Positions 18,229 through 26,982 of a stretch of 64,000 bases of DNA are shown one piece after another (within the stretch, counting starts at the first letter, position 1; every line of letters begins with the position of its first letter). The DNA comes from Microcoleus sp. FACHB-68 (GTDB lineage: Bacteria > Cyanobacteriota > Cyanobacteriia > Cyanobacteriales > Oscillatoriaceae): NCBI RefSeq assembly GCF_014695715.1, contig NZ_JACJOT010000009.1, positions 372,001 through 436,000 of the forward strand, given 5' to 3'. The position numbers were made by a program, and so were the translations under genes. The notes under the pieces were generated by a model that saw only the letters and a program-made list of their open reading frames with translations, ran no database searches and was not told the origin of the DNA.

Positions 18229-19212
18229 ATGTCTCAAAATAAGGAAACCACTGTTCTCGTTTTGTCCCTCCTAATCACCGCTGGATTATTGGGGGCAGGT
18301 TTCTGGTGGTTGCTCAACCACTTTGCGGTTAATAAAAATCGTGCAATTAACCATCAATCGGCTGCGGTTAGATCATCGAGTGCTGAAACATTTGCTCAAG
18401 TGCAGAACGTGCCTAGCGGACTTTTCAGCTATGGTGGCAGCACGACTTGGGCACCGATTCGGCGAGATTTAGATTCCGCGATTCAAACGGTTTGGCCTCA
18501 GTTTCGCTTGCGCTACACCCACCCTTACAATACGATTCCGAGTTCGGGTACAGGGCTGCGGATGCTGTTAGACAATCAACTGTCCTTCGCTCACTCCTCT
18601 CGCCCGGTTCAAGATAAGGAATACCAACAGGCGCAACAACGGGGTTTTATGCTGAAAGAGGTGCCGGTGGCGATTGATGGCAGGGCGGTTGCCGTAAACC
18701 CAAGTTTGAATATACCCGGTTTAACCGTAGACCAAGTCAATGATATTGACAGCGGCAAGATTACCAATTGGAGCCAAGTGGGCGGCCCTGACTTGAAAAT
18801 TACGCGCTACGCGGTACAGGGTGATGCCGCTGGCCGGTTTGAATTAGTGCCCACTCCAACAGACGCTTTACGGAAGGTTGCTACTGATCCTGGGGGAATT
18901 TTTCAAGCCTCAGCCCCTTTGGTTGTCTCGCAGTGTAAGATCAAGGCGCTGCCGGTGGGCCGTAATCTCAATCAGCTCATTGCTCCGTATAAGGAGCCTT
19001 TTATTCCCCTTGATCAGTGCCCAGCTAAGCGCAACCAAGTGAATACGGCTGTATTTCAGAGTGGTGAGTATCCGATTACCCGTCGCCTGTTAGTTGTGAT
19101 TAAACAGAACGGTCAAATTGATCAACAAGCCGGTGAAGCCTATGCTAATTTACTGCTAACGCCTCAAGGTCAAGAGCTGATTGAAAAGGCTGGATTTGTG
19201 AGAATCCGCTAA
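18229..19212 (+). CDS. PstS-like phosphate/anion-binding protein, membrane-anchored
   Basis: A 327-aa protein with one uncleaved-looking N-terminal hydrophobic helix (VLVLSLLITAGLLGAGFWWLL). A PBP-type substrate-binding fold follows: SYGGSTTWAPIRRDLD near residue 65, PSSGTGLRML and FAHSSRPVQDKEY resemble the phosphate-binding loops of PstS. It ends with YANLLLTPQGQELIEKAGFV, the usual last helix. No pstC/A/B genes are near. It follows the kinase by 28 bp, so it may act as a sensor or ligand-binding partner of the kinase rather than as a transporter component (inference). Confidence 0.85.
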   Translation: MSQNKETTVLVLSLLITAGLLGAGFWWLLNHFAVNKNRAINHQSAAVRSSSAETFAQVQNVPSGLFSYGGSTTWAPIRRDLDSAIQTVWPQFRLRYTHPYNTIPSSGTGLRMLLDNQLSFAHSSRPVQDKEYQQAQQRGFMLKEVPVAIDGRAVAVNPSLNIPGLTVDQVNDIDSGKITNWSQVGGPDLKITRYAVQGDAAGRFELVPTPTDALRKVATDPGGIFQASAPLVVSQCKIKALPVGRNLNQLIAPYKEPFIPLDQCPAKRNQVNTAVFQSGEYPITRRLLVVIKQNGQIDQQAGEAYANLLLTPQGQELIEKAGFVRIR

Positions 19213-19413
19213 GTTTTTCAATTTTAAAAAGCGGTTTAGGCCGGCATCTATAGCAAATTGACCCATTGAAAGCAAGACTATCTTGATTAATTTGCTTCAA
19301 TGTGATAGAGCTTCAGCGTATTTAATTTGATTAATCAGTTGCTTTCGCGGTTCTGGTTTGCCGAAAGAACAATACTATGATCAAAGAAGTTTAAGAAACT
19401 TCATAAAACGACT

Positions 19414-20316
19414 GTGACAACACAACAGCTAACACCGGCATCAACGTTTGAAAGGCTCACTTGGACTTGGCAGGGCCACAAAATCCAATACACTGTGATG
19501 GGCGTGGGTCGCCCCCTGGTGTTGATTCATGGCTTTGGAGCCTCAATTGGCCACTGGCGTAACAACATTCCCGCACTCGCTGCCGGCGGCTACCGAGTAT
19601 TTGCCTTGGATCTCTTAGGATTTGGTGCTTCAGATAAGCCGGCACTCGATTATTCCCTGGAACTGTGGCAAGAAATGCTGAAGGATTTCTGGGAATCACA
19701 AATTCAGGAACCGGCAGTATTTGTGGGCAATTCCATTGGTGCACTGCTGAGTTTGATGGTGGTTGCCAATCATCCAGAAATTGCCGCCGCCGGCATTTTG
19801 ATCAACTGTGCCGGGGGATTGAATCATCGACCTCATGAACTGAATTTGCCCTTGCGAACCGTGATGGGCATCTTTACCAAATTAGTCACTTCGCCGGTTA
19901 TAGGGCCGTTCTTATTTAACCGCATCCGCCAGAAAAACCGTCTGCGTCGCACACTGCAACAAGTTTATTGCAACCATGACGCCGTTACCGACGAGCTGAT
20001 CGATTTGATTTATGAACCTTCCTGCGATCCAGGTGCTCAGCGTGTGTTTGCCTCAATTCTCGCAGCGCCTCCCGGCCCGGAACCATCAGAATTGTTGCCA
20101 CAAGTCAAGCATCCGTTGCTTGTTTTATGGGGAGCAAATGACCCTTGGACACCAATTGCCGGTGGACGCATTTATGAAGAATTGAGCCAAACTCAACCGA
20201 TAGAATTTGTCTCTATTCCCAACACCGGCCATTGTCCCCATGATGAACGACCAGAGATTGTGAATTCGTTCATTTTGAACTGGCTAGCTCAGCAAACGGG
20301 AAACTCTGCCTCTTAA
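19414..20316 (+). CDS. Alpha/beta hydrolase
   Basis: A 300-aa alpha/beta-hydrolase-fold enzyme; the start is a GTG at 19414. The oxyanion motif is LVLIHGFGASIGHW, the nucleophile elbow VGNSIGALL (Ser), the acid in LVLWGANDPWTP (Asp) and the His in NTGHCPHDERPE, so the catalytic triad is complete. The overall look resembles the chloroplast/cyanobacterial group that includes pheophytinase- and chlorophyll-dephytylase-like enzymes. The substrate is not determinable. There is no signal peptide. It appears to be a single-gene unit ending in a hairpin at 20343-20375. Confidence 0.9.
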   Translation: MTTQQLTPASTFERLTWTWQGHKIQYTVMGVGRPLVLIHGFGASIGHWRNNIPALAAGGYRVFALDLLGFGASDKPALDYSLELWQEMLKDFWESQIQEPAVFVGNSIGALLSLMVVANHPEIAAAGILINCAGGLNHRPHELNLPLRTVMGIFTKLVTSPVIGPFLFNRIRQKNRLRRTLQQVYCNHDAVTDELIDLIYEPSCDPGAQRVFASILAAPPGPEPSELLPQVKHPLLVLWGANDPWTPIAGGRIYEELSQTQPIEFVSIPNTGHCPHDERPEIVNSFILNWLAQQTGNSAS

Positions 20317-20342
20317 AAGGATGCCGGTTGAATGTCGGTGAA

Positions 20343-20375
20343 AAGGCAAAAGGCAGAATCGTTGTCTTTTGCCTT
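20343..20375 (+). terminator. Hairpin after the alpha/beta hydrolase gene
   Basis: AAGGCAAAAG (20343-20352) and CTTTTGCCTT (20366-20375) form a perfect 10-bp stem with a 13-nt loop, 27 bp past the stop codon. No long U-run follows, so it may terminate weakly or protect the 3' end. Confidence 0.55.
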
Positions 20376-20417
20376 CACAATATCTATTGAACGAAGACTT
20401 TATAGAGGATCAGCAAT

Positions 20418-21431
20418 ATGAAAAAAGCGCTAATTTGTGGGATATCGGGTCAGGATGGGGCATATCTAGCCAAGTTACTTCTGGAGAAAGGTTATATTGT
20501 CTGCGGCACTTCACGGGATGCCCAAATGTCTTCTTTTGGGAATTTGGTGCGCTTGGGCATTCGGGAACAGGTGAAATTAGAGTCAATGTCTCTAACTGAT
20601 TTCCGCAGTGTCTTGCAGGTACTAAGGAAAATTCAGCCGGATGAAGTTTACAATCTGGCAGGGCAGAGTTCGGTGGGGCTGTCTTTTGAGCAGCCGGTGG
20701 AGACGCTGGAAAGTATTACCACCGGCACCCTAAATTTACTAGAGGCGCTTCGCTTCACCGGCGCACCGATTAAAATTTACAATGCCGGCTCCAGTGAGTG
20801 TTTTGGAGATACTGGCGATGCTTCAGCTAACGAAACCACTCCCTTTCGTCCCCGCAGCCCCTATGCTGTGGCAAAGGCAGCAGCGTTTTGGGAAGTGGCG
20901 AACTATCGCGAAGCTTACGGTTTATTTGCCTGTTCCGGCATTTTGTTTAACCATGAGTCTCCCCTGCGGCCTGGGCGCTTCGTTACGCAAAAGATTGTTG
21001 CCGGTGCTTGCGCGATCGCTCAAGGAAGTCAACAGAAGTTGCATTTGGGTGATATTTCAGTTCGGCGGGACTGGGGTTGGGCACCGGAATATGTTGAAGC
21101 GATGTATTTAATGTTGCAACAAGAAAAGCCTGATGATTATGTGATTGCAACAGGTGAAAGTAATAAGTTAGAAGACTTTGTAGCGGCAGCTTTTGCTTGT
21201 GTGGGCTTAGATTGGCATGATTATGTCGTCATTGATGCCGGTTTTTACCGGCCTACAGATATTGCAGTCGGCAGAGGTCATCCAGCGAAGGCGCGGGAAC
21301 AGCTAGGTTGGCAAGCGAAATACAAGATGCAGGATGTAGTGCGAATGATGGTAGAAGCAAAGCAGGCAAATTTGGTAAAAGCGGAGTCATACTCTGGCTT
21401 AACTGCCACCTCCAGCAAACCTACAAATTAA
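20418..21431 (+). CDS. GDP-mannose 4,6-dehydratase-like NAD-dependent epimerase/dehydratase
   Basis: A 337-aa extended short-chain dehydrogenase. The Rossmann motif is ALICGISGQDGAYLAKLLL at the N-terminus, the catalytic Ser region is NAGSSECFGD and the Tyr-Lys pair is SPYAVAKAA. VYNLAGQSSVGLSFEQPVET and NHESPLRPGRFVTQKIV are typical of GDP-mannose 4,6-dehydratases. These make GDP-4-keto-6-deoxymannose for fucose, rhamnose or perosamine in surface polysaccharides. The usual next gene (fucose synthase or aminotransferase) is not adjacent. Related enzymes with other nucleotide sugars share these motifs, so the precise substrate is likely but not certain. Confidence 0.88.
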   Translation: MKKALICGISGQDGAYLAKLLLEKGYIVCGTSRDAQMSSFGNLVRLGIREQVKLESMSLTDFRSVLQVLRKIQPDEVYNLAGQSSVGLSFEQPVETLESITTGTLNLLEALRFTGAPIKIYNAGSSECFGDTGDASANETTPFRPRSPYAVAKAAAFWEVANYREAYGLFACSGILFNHESPLRPGRFVTQKIVAGACAIAQGSQQKLHLGDISVRRDWGWAPEYVEAMYLMLQQEKPDDYVIATGESNKLEDFVAAAFACVGLDWHDYVVIDAGFYRPTDIAVGRGHPAKAREQLGWQAKYKMQDVVRMMVEAKQANLVKAESYSGLTATSSKPTN

Positions 21432-21473
21432 CGGCTTTACCGGCACCTTTCCCCAAGCTTTGTTTGTGGTCGC

Positions 21474-22259
21474 CTAATTATCCAAGGTGCCTAGAACTCG
21501 CAGAATTTCGCCGGCATTCTCTAACTCACCCACAATGCGCCGGACAGGTCGCGGCCACACTTTAACCAGAGTCGGCGTTGCAGAGACTTGATCGGCTTCT
21601 GCTTGCTCTGGATGTTTAAAAATATCAATCACTTTCAGCGTGTAAGGACAGCTGATCGCTCGCTCTAAAAGCTGGTGCAGCCGCTCCAAAGTGCGTTCAG
21701 TTGCAGCAGTATTTTTACCAACAAATAGGCGCAAAATATAACCTTTCGTTTCTACTCGCTCAGGTGCGAAGATCACCGGCTCTGCAGAGGCAGGAACATC
21801 AATGCCGGTGCGTTCAACACGGATCACCAGGTCGTGATCTTCCCAAAGCTGAGGAAACTGTGACCGATAGGTTGCCAATACCATTGGATTGCATAATTGC
21901 TCTAGCCAAGGTGCAGCTTGCCAAACCAAATCACCTGTATTAAAAACTGCACTCAGCAGTGCTTTATGCCGTAAAACCGGCGCATGAGCCTCCGCAGAAA
22001 TTCTTAGCTGCTGGGTGTAAGGATCAATCCAGCGGTCAATTGTTGCCGTATATCCCGGCACCAAAAAATGGGGTGGCTCTGGCAAACCCAGTCTTTCCTG
22101 AAGCGCTGCACACAAATGCAGGTGCCAACGGCTGTGCTTACTTGGATCAATGCAATAAATCAAATCTCCCCCAGGTGTAAACAAGGCAATGCCTTTAAAC
22201 ACTTGGGGGAGAGAAGTTGCTGAGTTCTTAGTCTCTTGAAACTTCGCTCTATAATTCAT
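21474..22259 (-). CDS. KaiB-fold protein with an extra N-terminal domain
   Basis: A 261-aa protein. The last ~95 residues (GYILRLFVGKNTAATERTL, LKVIDIFKHPEQAEADQVSA, TPTLVKVWPRPVRRIVGEL) match the KaiB thioredoxin-like fold in order and spacing, including the ATPTL and PPVRRIxG parts. Residues 1-165 form a separate domain unknown to me (FTPGGDLIYCIDPSKHSRWH, PGYTATIDRWIDPYT). It is longer than KaiB (about 102 aa) and lacks the histidine-kinase domain of SasA. KaiB-like domains bind the KaiC ring; binding here is inference. It is upstream of pilT on the opposite side of no obvious partner and looks cytoplasmic. Confidence 0.82.
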   Translation of the reverse strand: MNYRAKFQETKNSATSLPQVFKGIALFTPGGDLIYCIDPSKHSRWHLHLCAALQERLGLPEPPHFLVPGYTATIDRWIDPYTQQLRISAEAHAPVLRHKALLSAVFNTGDLVWQAAPWLEQLCNPMVLATYRSQFPQLWEDHDLVIRVERTGIDVPASAEPVIFAPERVETKGYILRLFVGKNTAATERTLERLHQLLERAISCPYTLKVIDIFKHPEQAEADQVSATPTLVKVWPRPVRRIVGELENAGEILRVLGTLDN

Positions 22260-22420
22260 AACAACAGAACTCAGAACTTAAAATATTGGGGAGCAGCTCA
22301 ATTTTCTAGCTAATCTGGGGTGAAGGATGAAACAGGAAGTGTAAATTCTTCTATGTTTTATCCTTCTCTTCTTGATCCCTAACTCATTTTTGCCCAGATA
22401 TCTAAATTCTTCATCCTTCT

Positions 22421-23773
22421 TTAGATACGTCCTCGCAGGAATTGTGCCATTTCATTCGGAGTAGGCGACATTTCCAAGGCAATTTCCTCAGTAATGCGAC
22501 CTTCTTGATAAAGGTTAAGTAGTGCCTTGTTCATGGTGATCATGCCATCGAACTCGGACTTGAGCATCACTTGGTTGATTTCCTCCATTTCACCTTTGAT
22601 AATGTATTCTCTAATCGCATCCGTGGCGACCATAATGTCGTGATAGGCAGCCCGTTTGCCGTCTGTGGTTTTGCACAAACCTTGAGCGATAATTGCCACG
22701 AGAGATTCTGCCAAAGACACCCGCATTGCCGGCTGTTCTGCAGGAGGGAACATCCCCATAATCCGCTCAATGGTTTTAATGGCGCTGTTGGTGTGCAGGG
22801 TTCCTGCCACTAAGTGACCCGTTGAAGCGGCTTTCAGGGCAATATTAATCGTTTCTTGATCTCGAATTTCCCCCACCAGCATCATATCCGGGTCTTCCCG
22901 CAAAGCGGCTTTCAGGGCGTTTTTAAATTCTAGGGTGTGCCGGCCTACTTCTCGGTGCTTGATCAAGCATTTTTGGCTGACATGGACAAATTCAACTGGG
23001 TCTTCAATGGTGATGATATGTTTAGCCATGTTCTTATTGATGTAATCCATCATGGCTGCCATTGTGGTGGACTTACCCGAACCTGTTGGCCCTGTCACCA
23101 AAAGTAACCCTTTATGATAGTGGCACAGATCCTTGAACACCGGCGGCAACTTCAGCTGCTCCATTGTCAGAATCTGCGATCCGATCAAGCGCAACACCAT
23201 CGCTGGGCCGGCTAAACTATCAAAAATATTAATCCGGATGCGGACAAAGCCTAAATCTGCTGCGCCGTCAAAGTCTAGGTGCTCTTGAAACTGCCGGATT
23301 TCCTCATCCGTCAGCACTTCCTGTAGCCAACCCATAAACGTATCTAAATCGGTTACGGGCCACTCGGTGGGTACGATGTCGCCCCGACTACGGAAACGAG
23401 GGGCTTCATTGACGCCTAAGTGAATATCAGAACACCCTTTTTCGTTAGCGACCCCGACCATTGCTCTTAAAGTTGGCTGCGCCCCACCGGATGCTGAGAA
23501 TTTCGGAGTTGCCGGTGCTGCCGCCGCTGGTGGGCGAGTTTGTTGAGCCTGGCTAGTGGCTGCTGGAGGTGCTGCCGGCGGAGGGGCTACCGGCGGAGGT
23601 GCTGCCGGCATTGTCATTGTTTGTGAAGACTGCCGCTGAGTCGTGCCGGCTGCTGCCGTCCCTGTTGTCATACTAGCCGGAGGTGCTGGGGGCCGGCCAG
23701 GTGGCGGTGGCATCGGAGGAACGCGGGGTACACCAGGAGGGGGTGGAACGGGGGGACGATTAGATTGTGTCAT
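22421..23773 (-). CDS. pilT: Type IV pilus retraction ATPase PilT family
   Basis: A 450-aa secretion-type ATPase. Residues 1-90 are a Pro/Ala/Thr-rich low-complexity head; the core begins near residue 100. Visible are Walker A GPTGSGKSTTMAA, the Asp box TIEDPVEF, Walker B DMMLVGEIRDQET, the His box GHLVAGTLHTNSA and the C-terminal AIREYIIKGEMEEI that resembles the AIRNLIRE retraction motif. PilT powers pilus retraction and twitching/phototactic motility. The gene stands alone rather than in a pilB-pilT-pilC operon, so it may be the second PilT paralogue seen in cyanobacteria. The Pro-rich head is unusual for bacterial PilT in general. Confidence 0.93.
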   Translation of the reverse strand: MTQSNRPPVPPPPGVPRVPPMPPPPGRPPAPPASMTTGTAAAGTTQRQSSQTMTMPAAPPPVAPPPAAPPAATSQAQQTRPPAAAAPATPKFSASGGAQPTLRAMVGVANEKGCSDIHLGVNEAPRFRSRGDIVPTEWPVTDLDTFMGWLQEVLTDEEIRQFQEHLDFDGAADLGFVRIRINIFDSLAGPAMVLRLIGSQILTMEQLKLPPVFKDLCHYHKGLLLVTGPTGSGKSTTMAAMMDYINKNMAKHIITIEDPVEFVHVSQKCLIKHREVGRHTLEFKNALKAALREDPDMMLVGEIRDQETINIALKAASTGHLVAGTLHTNSAIKTIERIMGMFPPAEQPAMRVSLAESLVAIIAQGLCKTTDGKRAAYHDIMVATDAIREYIIKGEMEEINQVMLKSEFDGMITMNKALLNLYQEGRITEEIALEMSPTPNEMAQFLRGRI

Positions 23774-24768
23774 TGGGCGCTACTTCTGATTGATGAATAA
23801 AGCTTTGAGATGCAAACTACTGAGTCGAGTTTGGCCAAGGCGATAGCCTGAATATAAGAGTCTATAGATGCCGGCGTGTTTACCCCCAGCGGGTTGGTCT
23901 CCCTAAGTGAGTAAACTGAATCACTCCTACGCTGAAAGGGTTAGTTCAATGTTCTGCCTTTGCTAATGTCCGCGCATAGGTTTTACAGAAGTTTATTCTT
24001 TAGCCTTCCCAAGTTTCTGCTCTCTGTATCACTTCAGCTAAAAAACTGGAGAACCTTTTATCTCCTCCCTTATTGATCCCTGGCACTCAGGCTATCCAGG
24101 ATGAGAGTCTGAAAGTTTAGTGTCGCGCCGGCTTGGTTTTTATTTTTATAATTGATTAAACAAAACTAGCAATAAGCCACCTTCTTTAGTTTAAAGCTCT
24201 ATTTGCAGAATACAAGCAGCCTTTTCACTCATTCAATAAGTATTAATACTGAATTATTTTTCTTTAGGGACTAAATTATGCTGATTTTCACCTAAATCTG
24301 TCTCCCGAGGGTTTTTATTGCTTCCAGGCTGTATTAGATGAGTTTTAGAGAAACATCTGCATAAATATTTATTCGGCAGTAAAAGCTTTTATGCCGGCAC
24401 AATTTTTTCTATAAAAAATAGGATAAAATTTGTATTTTTATAGAAAACTTACATTCCCTAAGTTTAAAAATTAATTAATCTATTTAATAAAAATCACTTA
24501 AAATACACCCTTCTTTTCTCCATCTAAAACGAAATTTTAAGGTTTTTGTAAATATTAATTTTATTGAAAGCTTCAATTCTTGTTTGTCTATATTAATGCT
24601 TTAATTTATATTAATTCCCTGTTTGTTGCTAGTTTAATGTCCTATTGCCTTAATCTAGCTTTAGGAAGATGCCGGCCTTTTTTTAATTAAGTTGGTATAG
24701 CAGAGGATGCCGGCTTTGAAGCGCCCACTATTACACCGAATAGTCCCCGTCACCGCACTATCATTGCG

Positions 24769-24792
24769 AAAGCTTAACATTCAAGCTTTTTA
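24769..24792 (+). terminator. Terminator-like hairpin in gene-free gap (first)
   Basis: AAAGCTT, loop AACATTC and AAGCTTT form a 7-bp stem followed by a short T-run. No gene on this strand lies upstream within the gap. Confidence 0.45.
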
Positions 24793-24803
24793 GCATAATG
24801 TTG

Positions 24804-24860
24804 AAAACCCTGGTTCTGGGAAGTGGAGATGAAACAATCTCTCACCCAGCCAGGGTTTTT
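24804..24860 (+). terminator. Long imperfect hairpin with T-run in gene-free gap (second)
   Basis: AAAACCCTGG (24804-24813) pairs with CCAGGGTTTT (24850-24859), CTGGG (24816-24820) with CCCAG (24845-24849), and GAGAT (24826-24830) with ATCTC (24837-24841), making a 57-nt structured stem ending in five Ts. It would end a plus-strand transcript, yet no plus-strand gene lies upstream, so a small RNA is possible. Confidence 0.55.
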
Positions 24861-24969
24861 GCGATCTTGATGGGTGGGATTGAATGCCCGTGATACAGAC
24901 CTGGAAAAAACAAAATACTTAATTCTTTAGTATATCCAATATTTTTTTTAAAATCAATCCTCGCCAGAT

Positions 24970-25370
24970 AGATTTTTGTGGGATATTATAAAAATTAGAG
25001 TGCTAGAAAAAAATTAATCCATATTCTCTCGATAGAGATTTTTGTTTCAGAGGGACAGCTACCAAACTCAGCCTTAAAAACCTTTCCAACCTTGAAAATT
25101 ACTTATTCTCGTCATTTTTAAGACTGCTTGCACTCCCAAAATATTAGCCTTACTTTCACTACTTATCAATCCACACAGCTATTTTTACTTTGATGCAACC
25201 CATCCGGATAGTTTCTTCATTTGAACGAATATTTACTCGGCTATTACGCTTCTTGCCCTAGTAGAACGCCTTAAGCCGCTCGCCTAAATCGCACAGGTGG
25301 CAAATTGTTGCTTATCCTTAATACTTAGTTTCGCCAGTGCGGGAAGTTTACAATGCTTTAACTATCGCGT
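24970..25370 (+). pseudogene. Decayed copy of the TIGR03032-type gene's 5' end
   Basis: This stretch aligns without gaps over its best part (about 25040-25190) to 34401-34551, the upstream region and first codons of the intact gene at 34372, with an offset of 9361 bp. Matching words include CTTGAAAATTACTT, CGTCATTTT and CACTACTTATCAATCCA versus the intact copy. Similarity weakens but persists to about 25370. In the corresponding frame it reads LKITYSRHF, stop, then SLTFTTYQS and further stops, so it is not translated. It sits directly upstream of the sulfotransferase gene. It is a remnant of a duplication of, or of an ancestor of, the gene now at 34.4 kb. Confidence 0.75.
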
Positions 25371-25420
25371 TTGTTGAGATCCTTCCCATCTGTTCAACTT
25401 GCCCATTTTTGTTTTAGACA

Positions 25421-26287
25421 ATGCCTGAAAAAATTCACTTTATTTCTGGACTGCCACGTTCAGGTTCCACATTACTAGCGGCAATATTGCGGCAAAACCC
25501 TCGATTTCACGCCGGCATGACTTCTCCTGTTGGGGCATTAGTTGAGCGGATGCTGGAAGCCATGAGCGAAAACAATGAATATTCGGTTTTTATCTCGCCA
25601 GAACAAAAACAAGCGCTAATTCAGGGGATTTTTTCAGCTTACTACCAAGCGCAAGCGGATAAAAGCGTTATTTTTGACACTAACCGGCTTTGGTGTGCGA
25701 AATTAAGCTTAATTGCGGAATTATTTCCCAATGCCAAAATTATTTGCTGCGTCAGAAACATTGCCTGGGTAATGGACAGCATTGAGCGCTTAATTCGCCA
25801 AAATGCTTTTGATATTTCTGGATTATTTGGCAACCCAACAGAACGGGCAACGGTTTACACAAGAACTGAAGCATTAAGCCAAGGTGGAAGATTGGTTGGT
25901 TTTGCTTATAATGCCCTCAAGGAAGCATTTTATAGCGAACATTCACATCGTATTTTATTAATTGATTACGATTTATTTACTCAAAAACCTGATAAAACAA
26001 TTGCCTTAATTTATCAATTTATCGGAGAAGAAAATTTCAACCATGATTATGAAAACATTGAGTATGAAGCAGCAGAATTTGATGATAAACTCAAAACAAG
26101 AGGATTGCATAACATCCGAAAAAAAGTTGAATTTCAGCCGCGACAAACTATTTTGCCGCCAGACTTATATGAGCGATTTAATAACTTGTCATTTTGGGCA
26201 GAACCGAGTTATAGCAAAGCCAGCGTTATTGTAGCCAAACCCAAAGCAGATGCTCCCAAAACTCCCTCCTTAAACCTCAGCCCATAG
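25421..26287 (+). CDS. Sulfotransferase family protein
   Basis: A 288-aa protein with the PAPS-binding motifs of sulfotransferases: ISGLPRSGSTLLAAILRQNP at residues 6-25 (5'-phosphosulfate loop) and CCVRNIAWVMDSIERL near residue 110 (3'-phosphate motif). LLIDYDLFTQKPDKTI and LYQ/IGEE follow as in this family. There is no signal peptide or membrane helix, so it is cytoplasmic. Family members transfer sulfate from PAPS to carbohydrates, lipids or protein tyrosines. Here it precedes large surface proteins, so modification of a surface polymer or protein is inferred. Its 3' end overlaps the convergent oxygenase gene by 18 bp. Confidence 0.88.
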   Translation: MPEKIHFISGLPRSGSTLLAAILRQNPRFHAGMTSPVGALVERMLEAMSENNEYSVFISPEQKQALIQGIFSAYYQAQADKSVIFDTNRLWCAKLSLIAELFPNAKIICCVRNIAWVMDSIERLIRQNAFDISGLFGNPTERATVYTRTEALSQGGRLVGFAYNALKEAFYSEHSHRILLIDYDLFTQKPDKTIALIYQFIGEENFNHDYENIEYEAAEFDDKLKTRGLHNIRKKVEFQPRQTILPPDLYERFNNLSFWAEPSYSKASVIVAKPKADAPKTPSLNLSP

Positions 26288-26941
26288 ACGGATTAAATTT
26301 GTAAAAGCTTTGCAGAGTGAATCAAACTCAGGGGTTTTTCCCTCTTTCGCAAAAATGCTTTGACGAGCCGTATCAATTTCAAATAAAATCTCACGCTGAT
26401 GCGCGTCTCGAATCAAACTTTGTACCCAAGTAACGGCTGCCAATCTTATTCCTTGAGTGACGGTTTCAACACGATGCAAGGACGTTGAAGGATAGACTAC
26501 CAAGGCACCGGCATCTAATTTAAAAGCTTGTTCTCCGTGAGGACTTTCTATCACCAACTCACCGCCAGTGTAACTTGATGCTGGACTCAAAAACAAAGTT
26601 ACAGAAAGATCCGAGCGCATCACATAATTATGATCTCTCATAATCGCTTGATCAACATGAGTTCCATATTTCATTGCCGGCTCATACCGGCTAAACATAG
26701 CAGGACGTATAAATTTCGGTCGCGCGGCCATTTCAAAAGGTTGCGCTCGCCAGAGAGCTTGGATCACCACCTTATTAAGTTCTCGCGCCAAATTAGTATC
26801 AGCTTTTAATTGCAGGTTGTGCTTCAGTGGCGCTGCTACACCCGCTGTCAGTTTGCCATCGATAAACTCACCGTTTTCGAGTTGGGAAGTGATCCAATTT
26901 AACTCTTCGGGAGTTAACACATTTCCGATACAGCAAATCAT
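26270..26941 (-). CDS. Fe(II)/2-oxoglutarate-dependent PKHD-type hydroxylase
   Basis: A 223-aa member of the PiuC/YbiX group. The iron ligands are visible: HVDQAI (His and Asp) and SLHRVETV (distal His), with the 2-oxoglutarate-binding Arg after it in GIRLAAVTWVQS. FSRYEPAMKYGTHVDQ and GGELVIESPHGEQAFKLDAG are characteristic. Length matches the family (about 225 aa). It starts 41 bp from the divergent 2386-aa giant gene, so the two probably share a regulatory region. Its 3' end overlaps the sulfotransferase by 18 bp. The substrate is unknown; hydroxylation of a neighbouring protein is inference only. Confidence 0.9.
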   Translation of the reverse strand: MICCIGNVLTPEELNWITSQLENGEFIDGKLTAGVAAPLKHNLQLKADTNLARELNKVVIQALWRAQPFEMAARPKFIRPAMFSRYEPAMKYGTHVDQAIMRDHNYVMRSDLSVTLFLSPASSYTGGELVIESPHGEQAFKLDAGALVVYPSTSLHRVETVTQGIRLAAVTWVQSLIRDAHQREILFEIDTARQSIFAKEGKTPEFDSLCKAFTNLIRLWAEV

Positions 26942-26982
26942 CGTAGTAATTCAATCCATTCCAACAAAAAACAACCAATCCT

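Larger units (their letters stand above)
23774..24969. other. AT-rich 1.2-kb gap without a recognised gene
   Basis: No convincing coding region on either strand. It contains the pilT leader (23774 to about 24000), a perfect 13-bp inverted repeat TTTTCTATAAAAA / TTTTTATAGAAAA (24405-24417 and 24435-24447), and two terminator-like hairpins listed separately. It may hold an RNA gene. Confidence 0.6.
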
